NCBI RefSeq assembly: GCF_900115565.1
Contig: NZ_FOWW01000008.1
Location: 62,001 to 126,000, forward strand
Reading direction: 5' to 3'
Source of the DNA: Amycolatopsis arida
GTDB lineage: Bacteria; Actinomycetota; Actinomycetes; Mycobacteriales; Pseudonocardiaceae
Length of the DNA: 64,000 nucleotides
Under the pieces are notes generated by a model that was not told where the DNA came from, did not search any database, and saw only the letters and a list, made by a program, of their open reading frames with translations. Positions 44,314 to 52,232 of this stretch are shown here, piece by piece. How positions within the stretch are numbered: position 1 is the first letter of the stretch; the number at the start of each line of letters is the position of its first letter. Made by a program: the position numbers and the translations under genes.

Positions 44314-45468
44314 GTGAGCGACGTCGTGGTGGCCGGATCCGGACCGGCCGGCTGGGCCGTGGCGGCGGCGTGCGCCCGCGAGGGCCTGCACACCGTGCTG
44401 GTCGACCCGGCGCCGGACCGGCACTGGCCGGCGACCTACGCGCTGTGGCGGGACGAGCTGCCCGAGTTGCCGGCCACCGCGGTCGCCGCCGCGCCCCGGC
44501 GGGTCCTCGCCGCCGGCACCACCCTCGCGCCGGTGGCCCGCGACTACCTGATCGTCGACAACGCGGGGCTGCGGGCCTGGCTCACCGACGACCGGGTCGA
44601 CGTGGTGACCGGCGCGGTCCGCGCGGCACACCACGGCCCGCGCGGCGCCACGGTCGTCCTCGCCGACGGGCGGCGGCTGGCCACCGGCGTCGTCGTCGAC
44701 GCCACCGGCGCCCGCCGGGTGCTCACCGGCGGCCCGCCGCGCGGCCCGTGCACCGAGCAGACGGCGTTCGGGGTCGTGCTGCCCGCCGCCGACGCCGCGG
44801 CCCTGCTGCCCGACCCCGCCGGCACCGCGCTGTTCATGGACTGGCGAGCGCCCGCGCCGGCGGCCGACCCGGGGTTCTGCTACGTCATCCCGCTCGGCCG
44901 GGACCGGGTGCTGGTCGAGGAGACCTCGCTGGCCCGCCGCCCGGGCCTCGGCCTGGACGTGCTGGCCACGCGGCTGCGATCCCGGCTCGCCGCCGCCGGG
45001 ATCACCGCGAGGGGCACCGAGGAGCGGGTGCGCATCCCGCTGGACCTGCCGCTGCCCCGGCCCGACCGGACCGTCCCGTTCGGCGTCGCCGCCGGCCTGG
45101 TGCACCCGGCGACCGGCTACAGCGTCGCGACCTCGCTGCGACTCGCGCCACTGGTGGCCGCCGCCGTCGCCGGCGGCCTCGGCAGGGGGCCGCGCGCCGC
45201 CGCGCGGGCGGCGTGGCACGAGCTCTGGCCGCCGGGGGCGCTCGCCGTGCACGCACTGCGCCGGCACGGCCTGCGGGCGCTGCGCGCGCTGCCGCCGGAG
45301 CTGGTGCCGGCGTTCTTCGACGCGTTCTTCGCGCTGCCGGTGGAACGGCAACGCGCGTTCACCTCCGAGCGCACCAACCCGCGCCTGGTCGCGGCGGCGA
45401 TGGCGGCGCTGTTCCGACCCGTGCCGTGGCGGCTGCGCGCCGCCCTCACCCTGCCGCTCCGCCCCTGA
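44314..45468 (+). CDS. Lycopene-cyclase-family flavoprotein
   Basis: A 384-residue protein: N-terminal Rossmann loop VVVAGSGPAGWAVAAA, GTTLAPVARDYLIVDNAGLRAWL, a family-typical F-M-D-W-R, FCYVIPLGRDRVLVEETSLA, and G-L-V-H-P-A-T-G-Y-S-V-A-T-S-L-R, the conserved C-terminal motif of CrtY/CrtL-type cyclases. These membrane-associated FAD proteins cyclise the ends of lycopene. No phytoene synthase or desaturase is in the window, so the carotenoid role is inference. GTG 44314 is poorly supported by a ribosome binding site; the 29-bp array directly precedes it. Confidence 0.85.
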   Translation: MSDVVVAGSGPAGWAVAAACAREGLHTVLVDPAPDRHWPATYALWRDELPELPATAVAAAPRRVLAAGTTLAPVARDYLIVDNAGLRAWLTDDRVDVVTGAVRAAHHGPRGATVVLADGRRLATGVVVDATGARRVLTGGPPRGPCTEQTAFGVVLPAADAAALLPDPAGTALFMDWRAPAPAADPGFCYVIPLGRDRVLVEETSLARRPGLGLDVLATRLRSRLAAAGITARGTEERVRIPLDLPLPRPDRTVPFGVAAGLVHPATGYSVATSLRLAPLVAAAVAGGLGRGPRAAARAAWHELWPPGALAVHALRRHGLRALRALPPELVPAFFDAFFALPVERQRAFTSERTNPRLVAAAMAALFRPVPWRLRAALTLPLRP

Positions 45469-45527
45469 GCCCGCCCTTGCCCGCCACCAAGGCCTCCGGT
45501 TGGACCCCGCTGCGCGGCAGTGGCGAA

Positions 45528-45557
45528 GCCCGCGCAGTAGTAGCCCGCGCAGTAGTG
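45528..45557 (+). repeat. 15-bp tandem duplication
   Basis: GCCCGCGCAGTAGT-A and GCCCGCGCAGTAGT-G, 14 of 15 bases identical, in the 271-bp gap behind the lycopene-cyclase-like gene. The rest of the gap shows no gene; the TATCCT at 45731-45736 may be a -10 box of the next gene. Confidence 0.75.
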
Positions 45558-45739
45558 GAACCTCGAGCAAACCCAGTGACGCACCGCGTGGTGGTTGGGG
45601 GAGACGGGCGGGCGCCACCAAGGTCCTTGTGACACGGCCGGCCCGGGACGCGACGCCCACGGAATAATCTCCGTGACCGGCGGATGAACATGTGTCGACG
45701 TTTTCCCCGAACCGGCGGCGGACCAGCCACTATCCTCGT

Positions 45740-47437
45740 GTGGCTGCATCGCTGAGTTCGGTCAGGTTCGCCTTCCAACCGCTGTACAGCCTCCGCACCG
45801 GCGGCGTCGTGGCGCTCGAGGCGCTCGCCCGGCCGCCCTCCGGCGAGGTCCGGCAGCTCCTCGACGCCGCGCTGCGGCAGGGCCGGCTCGTCGAGATCGA
45901 CGTCGGGCTGGCCGCGAGGGCGGTCGAGGCGGAGACCCGGCACGAGACGCTGCTCCCGCTGCACGTCAACCTCACCGCCCGCACCGCGGCCGCGCCCGCG
46001 CCCGCCACGATCGAGCCGCTGCTCCAGGCACTCGGCCGGGCCGGCCGCCGGCCGCGGGAGGTCGTGCTGGAGATCGGCCCGCCGTTCCACGTCGCGCCGG
46101 CGGGCGCCCTGCTCTCCGGGATGCGCCGGCTGGCCGAACTCGGGTTCCGACTCGCCTTCGACGGCCTCGGCGCCGGCGACCTGCCGCTGGACCTGCTGGT
46201 CTCCGCGCCGATCGACCTGGTCAAGCTCGACCGGACCCTGCTGCGCGGGCTGCCCGCCGACGCCGCCGCGGCGGCCGCGGTGGCCATGCTCACCGAGTTC
46301 GCCACGCGCACCGAGCTGCGCCTGGTGGCCACCGGCGTCGAGACCGAGGAGCAGCTCGACGCCGCACGGCGGGCCGGGGTCCGGATCGCGCAGGGCAACC
46401 TGTTCGCGCCGGCCAGCCAGGCGGCCGCGTGGACCGGCGCGATCACGCCCGCCACCCCCGAGCCGGACCGGCCCGCCGCCACGCCGGCCGCCCCGCGGGT
46501 GGCGGACTTCCTCCGGCCCGCCACCACCCTGCCCGCCGACGCGACCTGCGAGGACGTCCGCAACGTGCTCGCCGCGAACGACGCCCCCACCGGCATCGTC
46601 GGGCTGGATCCCGACAACCGCCCGCAGTGGTCGATCGACCGGACCCGGTTCCTGCTCTCGGTGACCGGCCCGTACGGGCACGCCCTGCACGCCCGCCGGC
46701 CGGCGGCCCGGTTGGCCGACAGCCCGCACGTGATCCACGCCGGCGCCGGCGCGCTCGAGCTGCTGGAGCTGGTCAACGACGCCGACTGGAGCCGCACCGG
46801 CGACGACATCGTGGTGGTCGACGACGGCGGGCGCTGTCTGGGGGTCGTGCTGGTCACCGAGGTGGTCCGCGGCATGGCGGAGGTCAAGGTCGAGGAGGCG
46901 GCGGCGCTCAACCCGCTCACCCGATTGCCCGGCAGCGACACCGTGGCGCGGGACGTCACCCGGCGGCTCGCCGCGGGTGAGTCGCTGGTCGTCGCGTGGC
47001 TCGACGTCGACGCGTTCAAGGCGGTCAACGACACGGTGGGCTTCGCCGCCGGAGACGACCTCATCCGCGCGCTGGGCCGCACGTTGACCCAGCTGGCCGG
47101 GTCGCTGCGGACGGTCACGGTGAGCCACGTCGGCGGCGACGACTTCCTGATCGCCTGCGACATCGACGAGATCGCCACGGTGGCCGGGCGATTGCTGGAC
47201 ACGCCGTGGCAGGCGGAGGGCCGCCCGGTCACCGTGTCACTGGCCACCCTGCTGTGCGCCAGCGGCTCGGTGCGCTCCTACCGGGAGATCTCCCGGCTGC
47301 TGGCCCCGCTCAAGCGGAGGGCCAAGGAGGTGCCCGGGTCGAGCTGGGTGCTGGGTCGCCCCGGCTCGGATCGGGTCGAGGTGCTGCGCGGCCTCGGCCG
47401 GCACGCCCTCGCCGCCCCACACCGCTCCGCCAGCTGA
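45740..47437 (+). CDS. EAL-CBS-GGDEF protein
   Basis: About 565 residues: an EAL domain at the very N terminus (FQPLYSLRTGGVVALEALARP), two CBS-like modules (about 255-390), and a C-terminal GGDEF domain with H-V-G-G-D-D-F and LDVDAFKAVNDTVGFAAGDD. In the EAL domain the LEAL motif is present but the second Asp of the DDFGTG loop is Gly (DGLGAG) and the usual EGVET glutamate is Thr (TGVET), so phosphodiesterase activity is doubtful. The GGDDF cyclase loop may be active. The start is uncertain: GTG 45740 lies a few bases behind a TATCCT box and could be leaderless; GTG 45692 adds 16 residues. Convergent with the truncated response regulator. Confidence 0.85.
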   Translation: MAASLSSVRFAFQPLYSLRTGGVVALEALARPPSGEVRQLLDAALRQGRLVEIDVGLAARAVEAETRHETLLPLHVNLTARTAAAPAPATIEPLLQALGRAGRRPREVVLEIGPPFHVAPAGALLSGMRRLAELGFRLAFDGLGAGDLPLDLLVSAPIDLVKLDRTLLRGLPADAAAAAAVAMLTEFATRTELRLVATGVETEEQLDAARRAGVRIAQGNLFAPASQAAAWTGAITPATPEPDRPAATPAAPRVADFLRPATTLPADATCEDVRNVLAANDAPTGIVGLDPDNRPQWSIDRTRFLLSVTGPYGHALHARRPAARLADSPHVIHAGAGALELLELVNDADWSRTGDDIVVVDDGGRCLGVVLVTEVVRGMAEVKVEEAAALNPLTRLPGSDTVARDVTRRLAAGESLVVAWLDVDAFKAVNDTVGFAAGDDLIRALGRTLTQLAGSLRTVTVSHVGGDDFLIACDIDEIATVAGRLLDTPWQAEGRPVTVSLATLLCASGSVRSYREISRLLAPLKRRAKEVPGSSWVLGRPGSDRVEVLRGLGRHALAAPHRSAS

Positions 47438-47443
47438 CCAGCC

Positions 47444-47532
47444 GTGTCCGCGTCCTGTGTACGCGTGTCCGCGTCCTGTGTACGCGTGTTCGCGCCGTGC
47501 GGCGCGGACACGTGCTCACAGGTCGCGGACAC
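47444..47532. repeat. 21-bp repeat array forming a long hairpin (class GTGTCCGCG)
   Basis: Plus-strand units at 47444, 47465 and 47486 (GTGTCCGCGTCCTGTGTACGC twice identical in 21 bp, written here as GTGTCCGCG plus TCCTGTGTACGC) are followed by their inverted counterparts (GCGCGGACACGTGCTCACAG then GTCGCGGACAC). The arms pair over about 30 bp with few mismatches around a GC-rich tip, giving a bidirectional-terminator-like hairpin between convergent genes. The right arm overlaps the last codons of the response regulator. Confidence 0.88.
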
Positions 47533-48061
47533 GGACGAAGCCGTTGGACAGTCCGGCGGCCATCAGCCGCAGCACCTCGGCCTCCCGCTCGGTGAGCCCG
47601 GTCTCGGCCCGCACGTCCCGCGCGGACGCCCTCGCCCGCGCGGACGCGAGCTGGCGGATCGCCGCCGGGAACAGCAGTGACTCCCCCTCGACCACGGTCC
47701 GCACGGCGGCCACGATCTCCTCCGGCCGCGCCCGCTTCAGCACAAAACCGCTGGCGCCGGCGCGCAGCGCGTCGTACACGTAGTCGTCGGTCCCGAAAGT
47801 GGTCACCACCACGACCTTCGGCGGCTCGTCCATCGTGGACAGCAGGTGCTCGGTGGCGCGGAGCCCGTCCACCGCGGGCATCCGCACGTCCATCAACACC
47901 ACGTGCGGCCGTAGCCGGCGGACCAGACCGGGCACCTCGGCGCCGTCGCCGGCCTCGCCGACCACCGCCATCCCGGGCTCGGTGTCGAGGATGGCCCGCA
48001 GGCCGGTGCGGACCAGCTCCTCGTCGTCCACCACCAGCACCCGGATCGGCTTCTCGGTCAC
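47516..48061 (-). pseudogene. NarL/LuxR-type response regulator truncated before its DNA-binding helix
   Basis: A 181-residue remnant. The receiver domain is intact (VDDEE acidic pocket, phospho-acceptor in LMDVRMP, conserved Thr in VTTFGTDDY, Lys in FVLKR). The LuxR helix-turn-helix starts normally (LTEREAEVLRLMAAGLSN) and then, where A-E-I-A should follow, reads GFVRVRDL and stops; that sequence is part of the 21-bp repeat hairpin. About 35-40 residues including the recognition helix are gone. The GTG start overlaps the histidine-kinase stop by 4 bp. It can no longer bind DNA as a NarL protein, though receiver function could remain. Confidence 0.85.
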
Positions 48062-49311
48062 GCTCCGCTCCCCCACTCCCCGGCCGGCAGGCGCACGGCC
48101 ACCTCCCACTCCCCGTTCACCGGCCCGGCACTCAGCCGGCCGCCCAGCAGCTCCACCCGCTCGGCGACGCCACGCAGGCCGCGCCCGCCCTGCCCGCGCC
48201 GGCGGCCGGCACCGTCCGGCAGCGGGTTGCGGACCACCAGCTCCAGCCATTCGCCGACCTCGCCGACCCGCACCGAGACCGGCGCGTCACCGGCGTGCCG
48301 CAGCGCGTTGGTCAGGCACTCCTGCACGATGCGGTACGCCTCGCGGGACACCACCGGCGGCACGCCGTCCGGCGCGCGGACCTCGGCGTCGATCGCGAGG
48401 CCGGCCCGCGTGGTCGCGTCCAGCAGGGCGGGCAACTCGGCCAGCCCGGCCGGCGGCGTGGTCGGCGCCCTGTCCCGTTCCTCGCGGAGCAGCCCGAGCA
48501 CGTGGTCGAGGTCGTCGAGCGCGCCCCGCGCGGCGTCCTCCACCGCGCGCAGCGCCCGGTCGGCGGCGGTCCGGTCGCGGTCGAGCAGGCGCCGGGCCGC
48601 GCCGGCCTGCAGGGTGACGACGCTCAGCGCGTGGCCCACGGAGTCGTGCAGCTCGCGGGCCAGCCGGTTGCGCTCGACCAGGCGCCCGGCCTGCCGCTCC
48701 AGCTCGGCGATCCGGTCGGCGGCCGGCAGGCGGAGCAGGCGGGCCGCCGCCCGGCACAGCACCGCGCCGCACGCCGCCACCAGGTAGACCAGTGCCAGCA
48801 GGGCCAGCACGAGCACCGCAGGGACCCAGAGGCCCGTCCAGCCGGTGGGGACCCGGAACCGGTCGTCGACACCCGGCAGCAGGTTGCCGGTGGCCGGCGC
48901 GGCGATCCCGAGCACGGTGAGCACCGGCAGCACCAGGCTGACAAGGCTCACCACGCCGCCGATCAGCACGTGCAGCAGGAACAGGACGCCGGAGCGCAGC
49001 CGCACCGCCCAGCTCCGCGCCGGCCCGAACGGTACGCCCGGCACCGGGTCGTCGAGCAGCTCGCGGACCGCCGCGCCCTCCAGCACCCGCACCACCGGCA
49101 GGAACGAGCTGGCGAACGCGACACCGACGGTGAGCAGGCCACCGATCACGAACGCCGCACCCGGCCCGGTCACCAGCGGCAGCACCGACGGCGCCGCGAT
49201 CGCCGCGAACAGCAGGTACGGCACCAGCAGCGCGCCCCCGAGGATGAGGTAGGTCCACCGGCGATAGGTGGACCGATCCACCACCGGCCGGAGGATCCGC
49301 CGCAGCAGCAC
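48058..49311 (-). CDS. NarL-type sensor histidine kinase
   Basis: A 417-residue membrane kinase: an N-terminal block of about six membrane helices (DUF7134-like, no long periplasmic loop), HisKA_3 dimerisation helix with the phospho-accepting histidine in RELHDSVGHAL, and an HATPase with ECLTNALRHAG (N box) and RGLRGVAERVELLGG (G boxes). GTG 49311 directly precedes the conserved first helix. Its cognate regulator follows with a 4-bp overlap but lacks its DNA-binding end. The stimulus is unknown. Confidence 0.9.
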   Translation of the reverse strand: MLLRRILRPVVDRSTYRRWTYLILGGALLVPYLLFAAIAAPSVLPLVTGPGAAFVIGGLLTVGVAFASSFLPVVRVLEGAAVRELLDDPVPGVPFGPARSWAVRLRSGVLFLLHVLIGGVVSLVSLVLPVLTVLGIAAPATGNLLPGVDDRFRVPTGWTGLWVPAVLVLALLALVYLVAACGAVLCRAAARLLRLPAADRIAELERQAGRLVERNRLARELHDSVGHALSVVTLQAGAARRLLDRDRTAADRALRAVEDAARGALDDLDHVLGLLREERDRAPTTPPAGLAELPALLDATTRAGLAIDAEVRAPDGVPPVVSREAYRIVQECLTNALRHAGDAPVSVRVGEVGEWLELVVRNPLPDGAGRRRGQGGRGLRGVAERVELLGGRLSAGPVNGEWEVAVRLPAGEWGSGA

Positions 49312-49363
49312 TCCCGCATCCTCGCAGAAGCGTGCCGGCCACCCCTGATCGCGACCCCCCGGC

Positions 49364-49426
49364 GTGTTCGCCACTCCCGTCACCGTGTTCGCCGGCCACG
49401 TCACCGTGTTGGCCGCTCCCGTCGGC
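49364..49426 (+). repeat. Three 21-bp units (class GTGTTCGCC) upstream of the histidine kinase
   Basis: Units start at 49364, 49385 and 49406: GTGTTCGCCAC..., GTGTTCGCCGG... and GTGTTGGCCGC..., each ending CGTCACC or CGTCGGC. They lie in the 400-bp divergent gap between the kinase and the 49712 gene. The rest of that gap holds no gene; a TAGAGT at 49640-49645 could be the -10 box of the plus-strand unit. Confidence 0.85.
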
Positions 49427-49711
49427 GGGTGTACGCGGGTCCCACAGCCGTGTGCGTCCGGTGACCGCGGTTCTGCCGTCCCTCCCGTCCCCGCCTTCCC
49501 TTCCTTCGCCGCGCCTCCTGTCCCACGTCTCCCGCCACCCCGCCGGGGCAGCCGTCGGCACGGTTTCGATACGATCGGGTAACGATCTCCGCCCACTGAT
49601 TCGCCCGTTTCTCTTATTTCGCCTCCGACGAAGGGCGCGTAGAGTAGCTGCCTGCACTCGATCGAGCACGGAGCGCATTCGTCCGTCCGGGTGCCCGCCA
49701 AGGAGGTGACC

Positions 49712-50716
49712 GTGTCCGCGGATGCCAAGCGGCTCCGCAGCAACCTGCTCGAGGAGATCTTCTGGACCAGGACCGGACTGCTGCTCCTGATCCTCGTCGT
49801 CGTATCCGGGTCCACGATGTGGCTCGCCAGCGCGATGTCCACGGGCCTCTGGCGGGACTTCGTGTACGCGATCGGCACGGGGACCCTCGTCACCGCGGTC
49901 GTCGGGTTCGGGCAGACCCTGATCACCGCCAGCGCGTCCCAGCGCGCGCTGGTGGAGCCGCTGGTCGAGGAGAGCAAGCGGGCCCTGCGCGAGCTCAGCG
50001 CCGAGTACCGGGCGCTGAACAGCGAGTTCTTCCCCACCCACGTGTTCGAGGCGAGCAGCGAGCCGGACCCCGCCTTCAACAAGCAGATGATGCGCGACCT
50101 GCACAGCACCCGCCAGTACTTCTTCCGCGGGTTCTCCGGCCGGCATGCCGCCGCCCGGTTGCTGCTCGACCACGCGGACCGGGAGCTGCGGGTCATCATC
50201 GCCGACCCCCGCGACGGCGTCACCATGACCGGCCGCACCCGCTACCTGCTGCGGCACGAGGGCGCCGAGGCCGACCACGAGTCCGTGCGGCACAAGCTGC
50301 GCGACGACGCCTGGATCGGCCTGGTCGGCCTGTTCCTCGCCCGCACCCGCTGCGTGCGGGTGGACATCACGGCCGTCACCGATCCCCGCATCGACCGGCT
50401 GGAGATGTTCGACGACAGCGTGTGGCTCACCCTCTACAGCAACGCCCGCGACGCCTCGACGCTCTACCCGCGCACGCTGCGCTTCTCCGAGCGCTCGTTC
50501 GTCTACGGCATGGAGCGGGCCGACTTCCTCCGGGTGTGCGCCTCCCGCACGGAGCGGCACTTCGAGATCACCCCGAACACCACCCGCGAGGAATTCCTCG
50601 CGCTCTTCCACAAGATCACCGGAACCGCGATCGACGAGGAGCGGTTCCGCGACTTCGAACGCCGCTTCCACCATTTCCGCCAGAAGTTCACCCACGCCGC
50701 CGAACTCGGGAGCTGA
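49712..50716 (+). CDS. Two-helix membrane protein with uncharacterised cytoplasmic domain
   Basis: A 334-residue protein starting at GTG 49712 behind AAGGAGG. Two membrane helices (about residues 20-45 and 53-73; LLLLILVVVSGSTMWLAS and VYAIGTGTLVTAVVGFGQTL) are followed by a coiled-coil-like segment and a cytoplasmic domain with a repeated theme F-F-R-G-F-S-G-R-H-A-A-A-R-L-L, RELRVIIADPRDG, and VCASRTERHFEITPNT. The strand-rich RVIIADP part is reminiscent of phospholipase-D-like or nucleotide-binding folds, but no HKD or other catalytic motif is present. I do not recognise the family. It ends 2 bp before the cupin gene, so the two are co-transcribed. Confidence 0.7.
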   Translation: MSADAKRLRSNLLEEIFWTRTGLLLLILVVVSGSTMWLASAMSTGLWRDFVYAIGTGTLVTAVVGFGQTLITASASQRALVEPLVEESKRALRELSAEYRALNSEFFPTHVFEASSEPDPAFNKQMMRDLHSTRQYFFRGFSGRHAAARLLLDHADRELRVIIADPRDGVTMTGRTRYLLRHEGAEADHESVRHKLRDDAWIGLVGLFLARTRCVRVDITAVTDPRIDRLEMFDDSVWLTLYSNARDASTLYPRTLRFSERSFVYGMERADFLRVCASRTERHFEITPNTTREEFLALFHKITGTAIDEERFRDFERRFHHFRQKFTHAAELGS

Positions 50717-50718
50717 CC

Positions 50719-51360
50719 ATGGTCCTCACCCGACTGCCCCTCCTCACCGGCATGGCCCAGGAGCTCCGCCGCGCGCCGTTCCCGCTGACCGAGCACTGGC
50801 GCCGGGTCGGCAACTGGTTCGACCGCCGCGTCCGCTGCCCCGGGCTGCGCGACGAGCTGCGCCACTACCTGCGCACCCTGCCGCCCCAGGCGGCCGCCGC
50901 CGTGGCCGACCGATCCCGCGAGACCACCACCCACTACGCGTGGTGCCTCCTCGACCGGCCGGAGGACGAATTCTCGTTCTGGCTGCACGAGTACAAGCCG
51001 CAGCGGGACTGGCGGCACGGCTACGCCGACTCCGTGCACAACCACCGTTACCACTTCTGCACCACCATCCTCAGCGGTGGCTACGAGCACGAACGCTACG
51101 ACGTCGCCCTCGACCCGGACGGCCACCTGGTCGACTCCGCGGTGCTGCGCCACAGCATCGTCTGCCGTCGGGGCGCGTCCGGCGCGCTGCTCGCCCACGA
51201 GTTCCACCGGATCCCCCGCGCCGCGGACAACACGATGACGTTCCTGGTGAAGTCCCGGCCGGTGCGGGGCTGGAGCCTTTCCTACGATCCGATCACGGCC
51301 AGTAGTCAACGGCACGTTCCCGTCGAAGCCCGATTGGGGGAGTTGGTCGAACGAATGTAG
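50719..51360 (+). CDS. Cupin-like metal-binding protein
   Basis: A 213-residue protein with a double-stranded beta-helix signature: SVHNHRYHFCTTILSGGYEHERY provides His-x-His and a Glu/His set, and the second motif is in LAHEFHRIPRAADNTMTFLVKSRPVRGW. The spacing fits cysteine-dioxygenase-type cupins with an iron site, though the substrate cannot be told. The start is 2 bp behind the two-helix membrane protein gene. The C-terminal tail is charged and unconserved. Confidence 0.65.
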   Translation: MVLTRLPLLTGMAQELRRAPFPLTEHWRRVGNWFDRRVRCPGLRDELRHYLRTLPPQAAAAVADRSRETTTHYAWCLLDRPEDEFSFWLHEYKPQRDWRHGYADSVHNHRYHFCTTILSGGYEHERYDVALDPDGHLVDSAVLRHSIVCRRGASGALLAHEFHRIPRAADNTMTFLVKSRPVRGWSLSYDPITASSQRHVPVEARLGELVERM

Positions 51361-51434
51361 CAATTCCGAACGCAAACGCCCGCGCGTAAGTTTACGATCG
51401 CTCCACCCACGTCCTGTGGGATTGGAGGGATCTC

Positions 51435-52136
51435 ATGCGCGCGCACAACAGCTCCTCGCCCATCACACTCCTCGCGCCGTGCGCCACCGTAGCGCCCGCC
51501 GCGCTCGCCACCGTCGAACGCCGGGTGCGCGACCTGTGCCACCGCTACGCCGAGCGGCTGCCCTTCCACGGCTGGCACCACGTCGACTTCGTCCGCACGA
51601 AGGCGGTGGAGTTCGCCCGGCACAACGGTGCCGACGCGGCCGTGGTGGAGGCCGCCGCGCTGGTGCACGACGTCAACTACCTCGTCCTCCGCAACTCACC
51701 GGCCGCGGCGGGCAGCGAGCTCCGGCTCGGCATCCTGGCCGCCTCCGGGGTGGCGGAGCATGTGGCCCGGTGGATCGACGAGATCATCGACGAGGCCGAG
51801 ATGGCCAACCGGCACCGCGACATCAGCCTGGAGGCCCAGGCCCTCAGCGACGCCGACACCCTGTTCAAGGCGCTGCCGGTCACCCCGGTGGTGCTCGCCC
51901 ACCGCTACCTCGCCGAGAACGGCATCAGCCTGCGCGAGCTGGCCAACAAGATCGTCGGCGAGCAGTGCGGGGTGCACGACGAGGGCTACTACTTCTACAA
52001 CCCGGAGGCGGCGGCCAGCTACTCCCGCTGGGCCATGGCGAACCTGGAGCTCTGGCAGTGCATCAAGGAGGCGCTCGACGATCCGAGCGTCGAGCGCCTC
52101 CTGCACGCCGTGGACCGGACCCGCGCCGCGTCCTGA
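51435..52136 (+). CDS. HD-domain phosphohydrolase-like protein
   Basis: A 233-residue protein: RDLCHRYAERLPFHGWHHVDFVRTKA (first histidine), AALVHDVNYLV (the His-Asp pair), RHRDISLEAQALSDADTLFKAL (last Asp). These match an HD metal-dependent phosphohydrolase fold, as in oligonucleotide or nucleotide hydrolases. It follows the cupin gene by 74 bp with its own GGAGGG ribosome binding site (ATG 51435). With the two upstream genes it forms an uncharacterised set; a role in nucleotide turnover is inference. Confidence 0.75.
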   Translation: MRAHNSSSPITLLAPCATVAPAALATVERRVRDLCHRYAERLPFHGWHHVDFVRTKAVEFARHNGADAAVVEAAALVHDVNYLVLRNSPAAAGSELRLGILAASGVAEHVARWIDEIIDEAEMANRHRDISLEAQALSDADTLFKALPVTPVVLAHRYLAENGISLRELANKIVGEQCGVHDEGYYFYNPEAAASYSRWAMANLELWQCIKEALDDPSVERLLHAVDRTRAAS

Positions 52137-52190
52137 GCCGGTTACCGCACCGTCGCCCACGAGCCGAGTTGGATTCCACCACAACCAGCT

Positions 52191-52216
52191 CCGCCGTATA
52201 GGCCGTTATACGGCGG
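52191..52216. terminator. Bidirectional stem-loop between convergent genes
   Basis: Perfect 10-bp arms CCGCCGTATA and TATACGGCGG around a 6-nt loop, between the HD gene (+) and the OYE gene (-). Confidence 0.75.
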
Positions 52217-52232
52217 CCTGGCCGGCGGGTGG

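Noticed and set aside
49364-49426. Short protein made of heptads such as VFATPVT encoded by the 21-bp arrays
   Set aside because: Because 21 is a multiple of three every array is open in several frames, but there are no consistent start codons, ribosome binding sites or conserved products.
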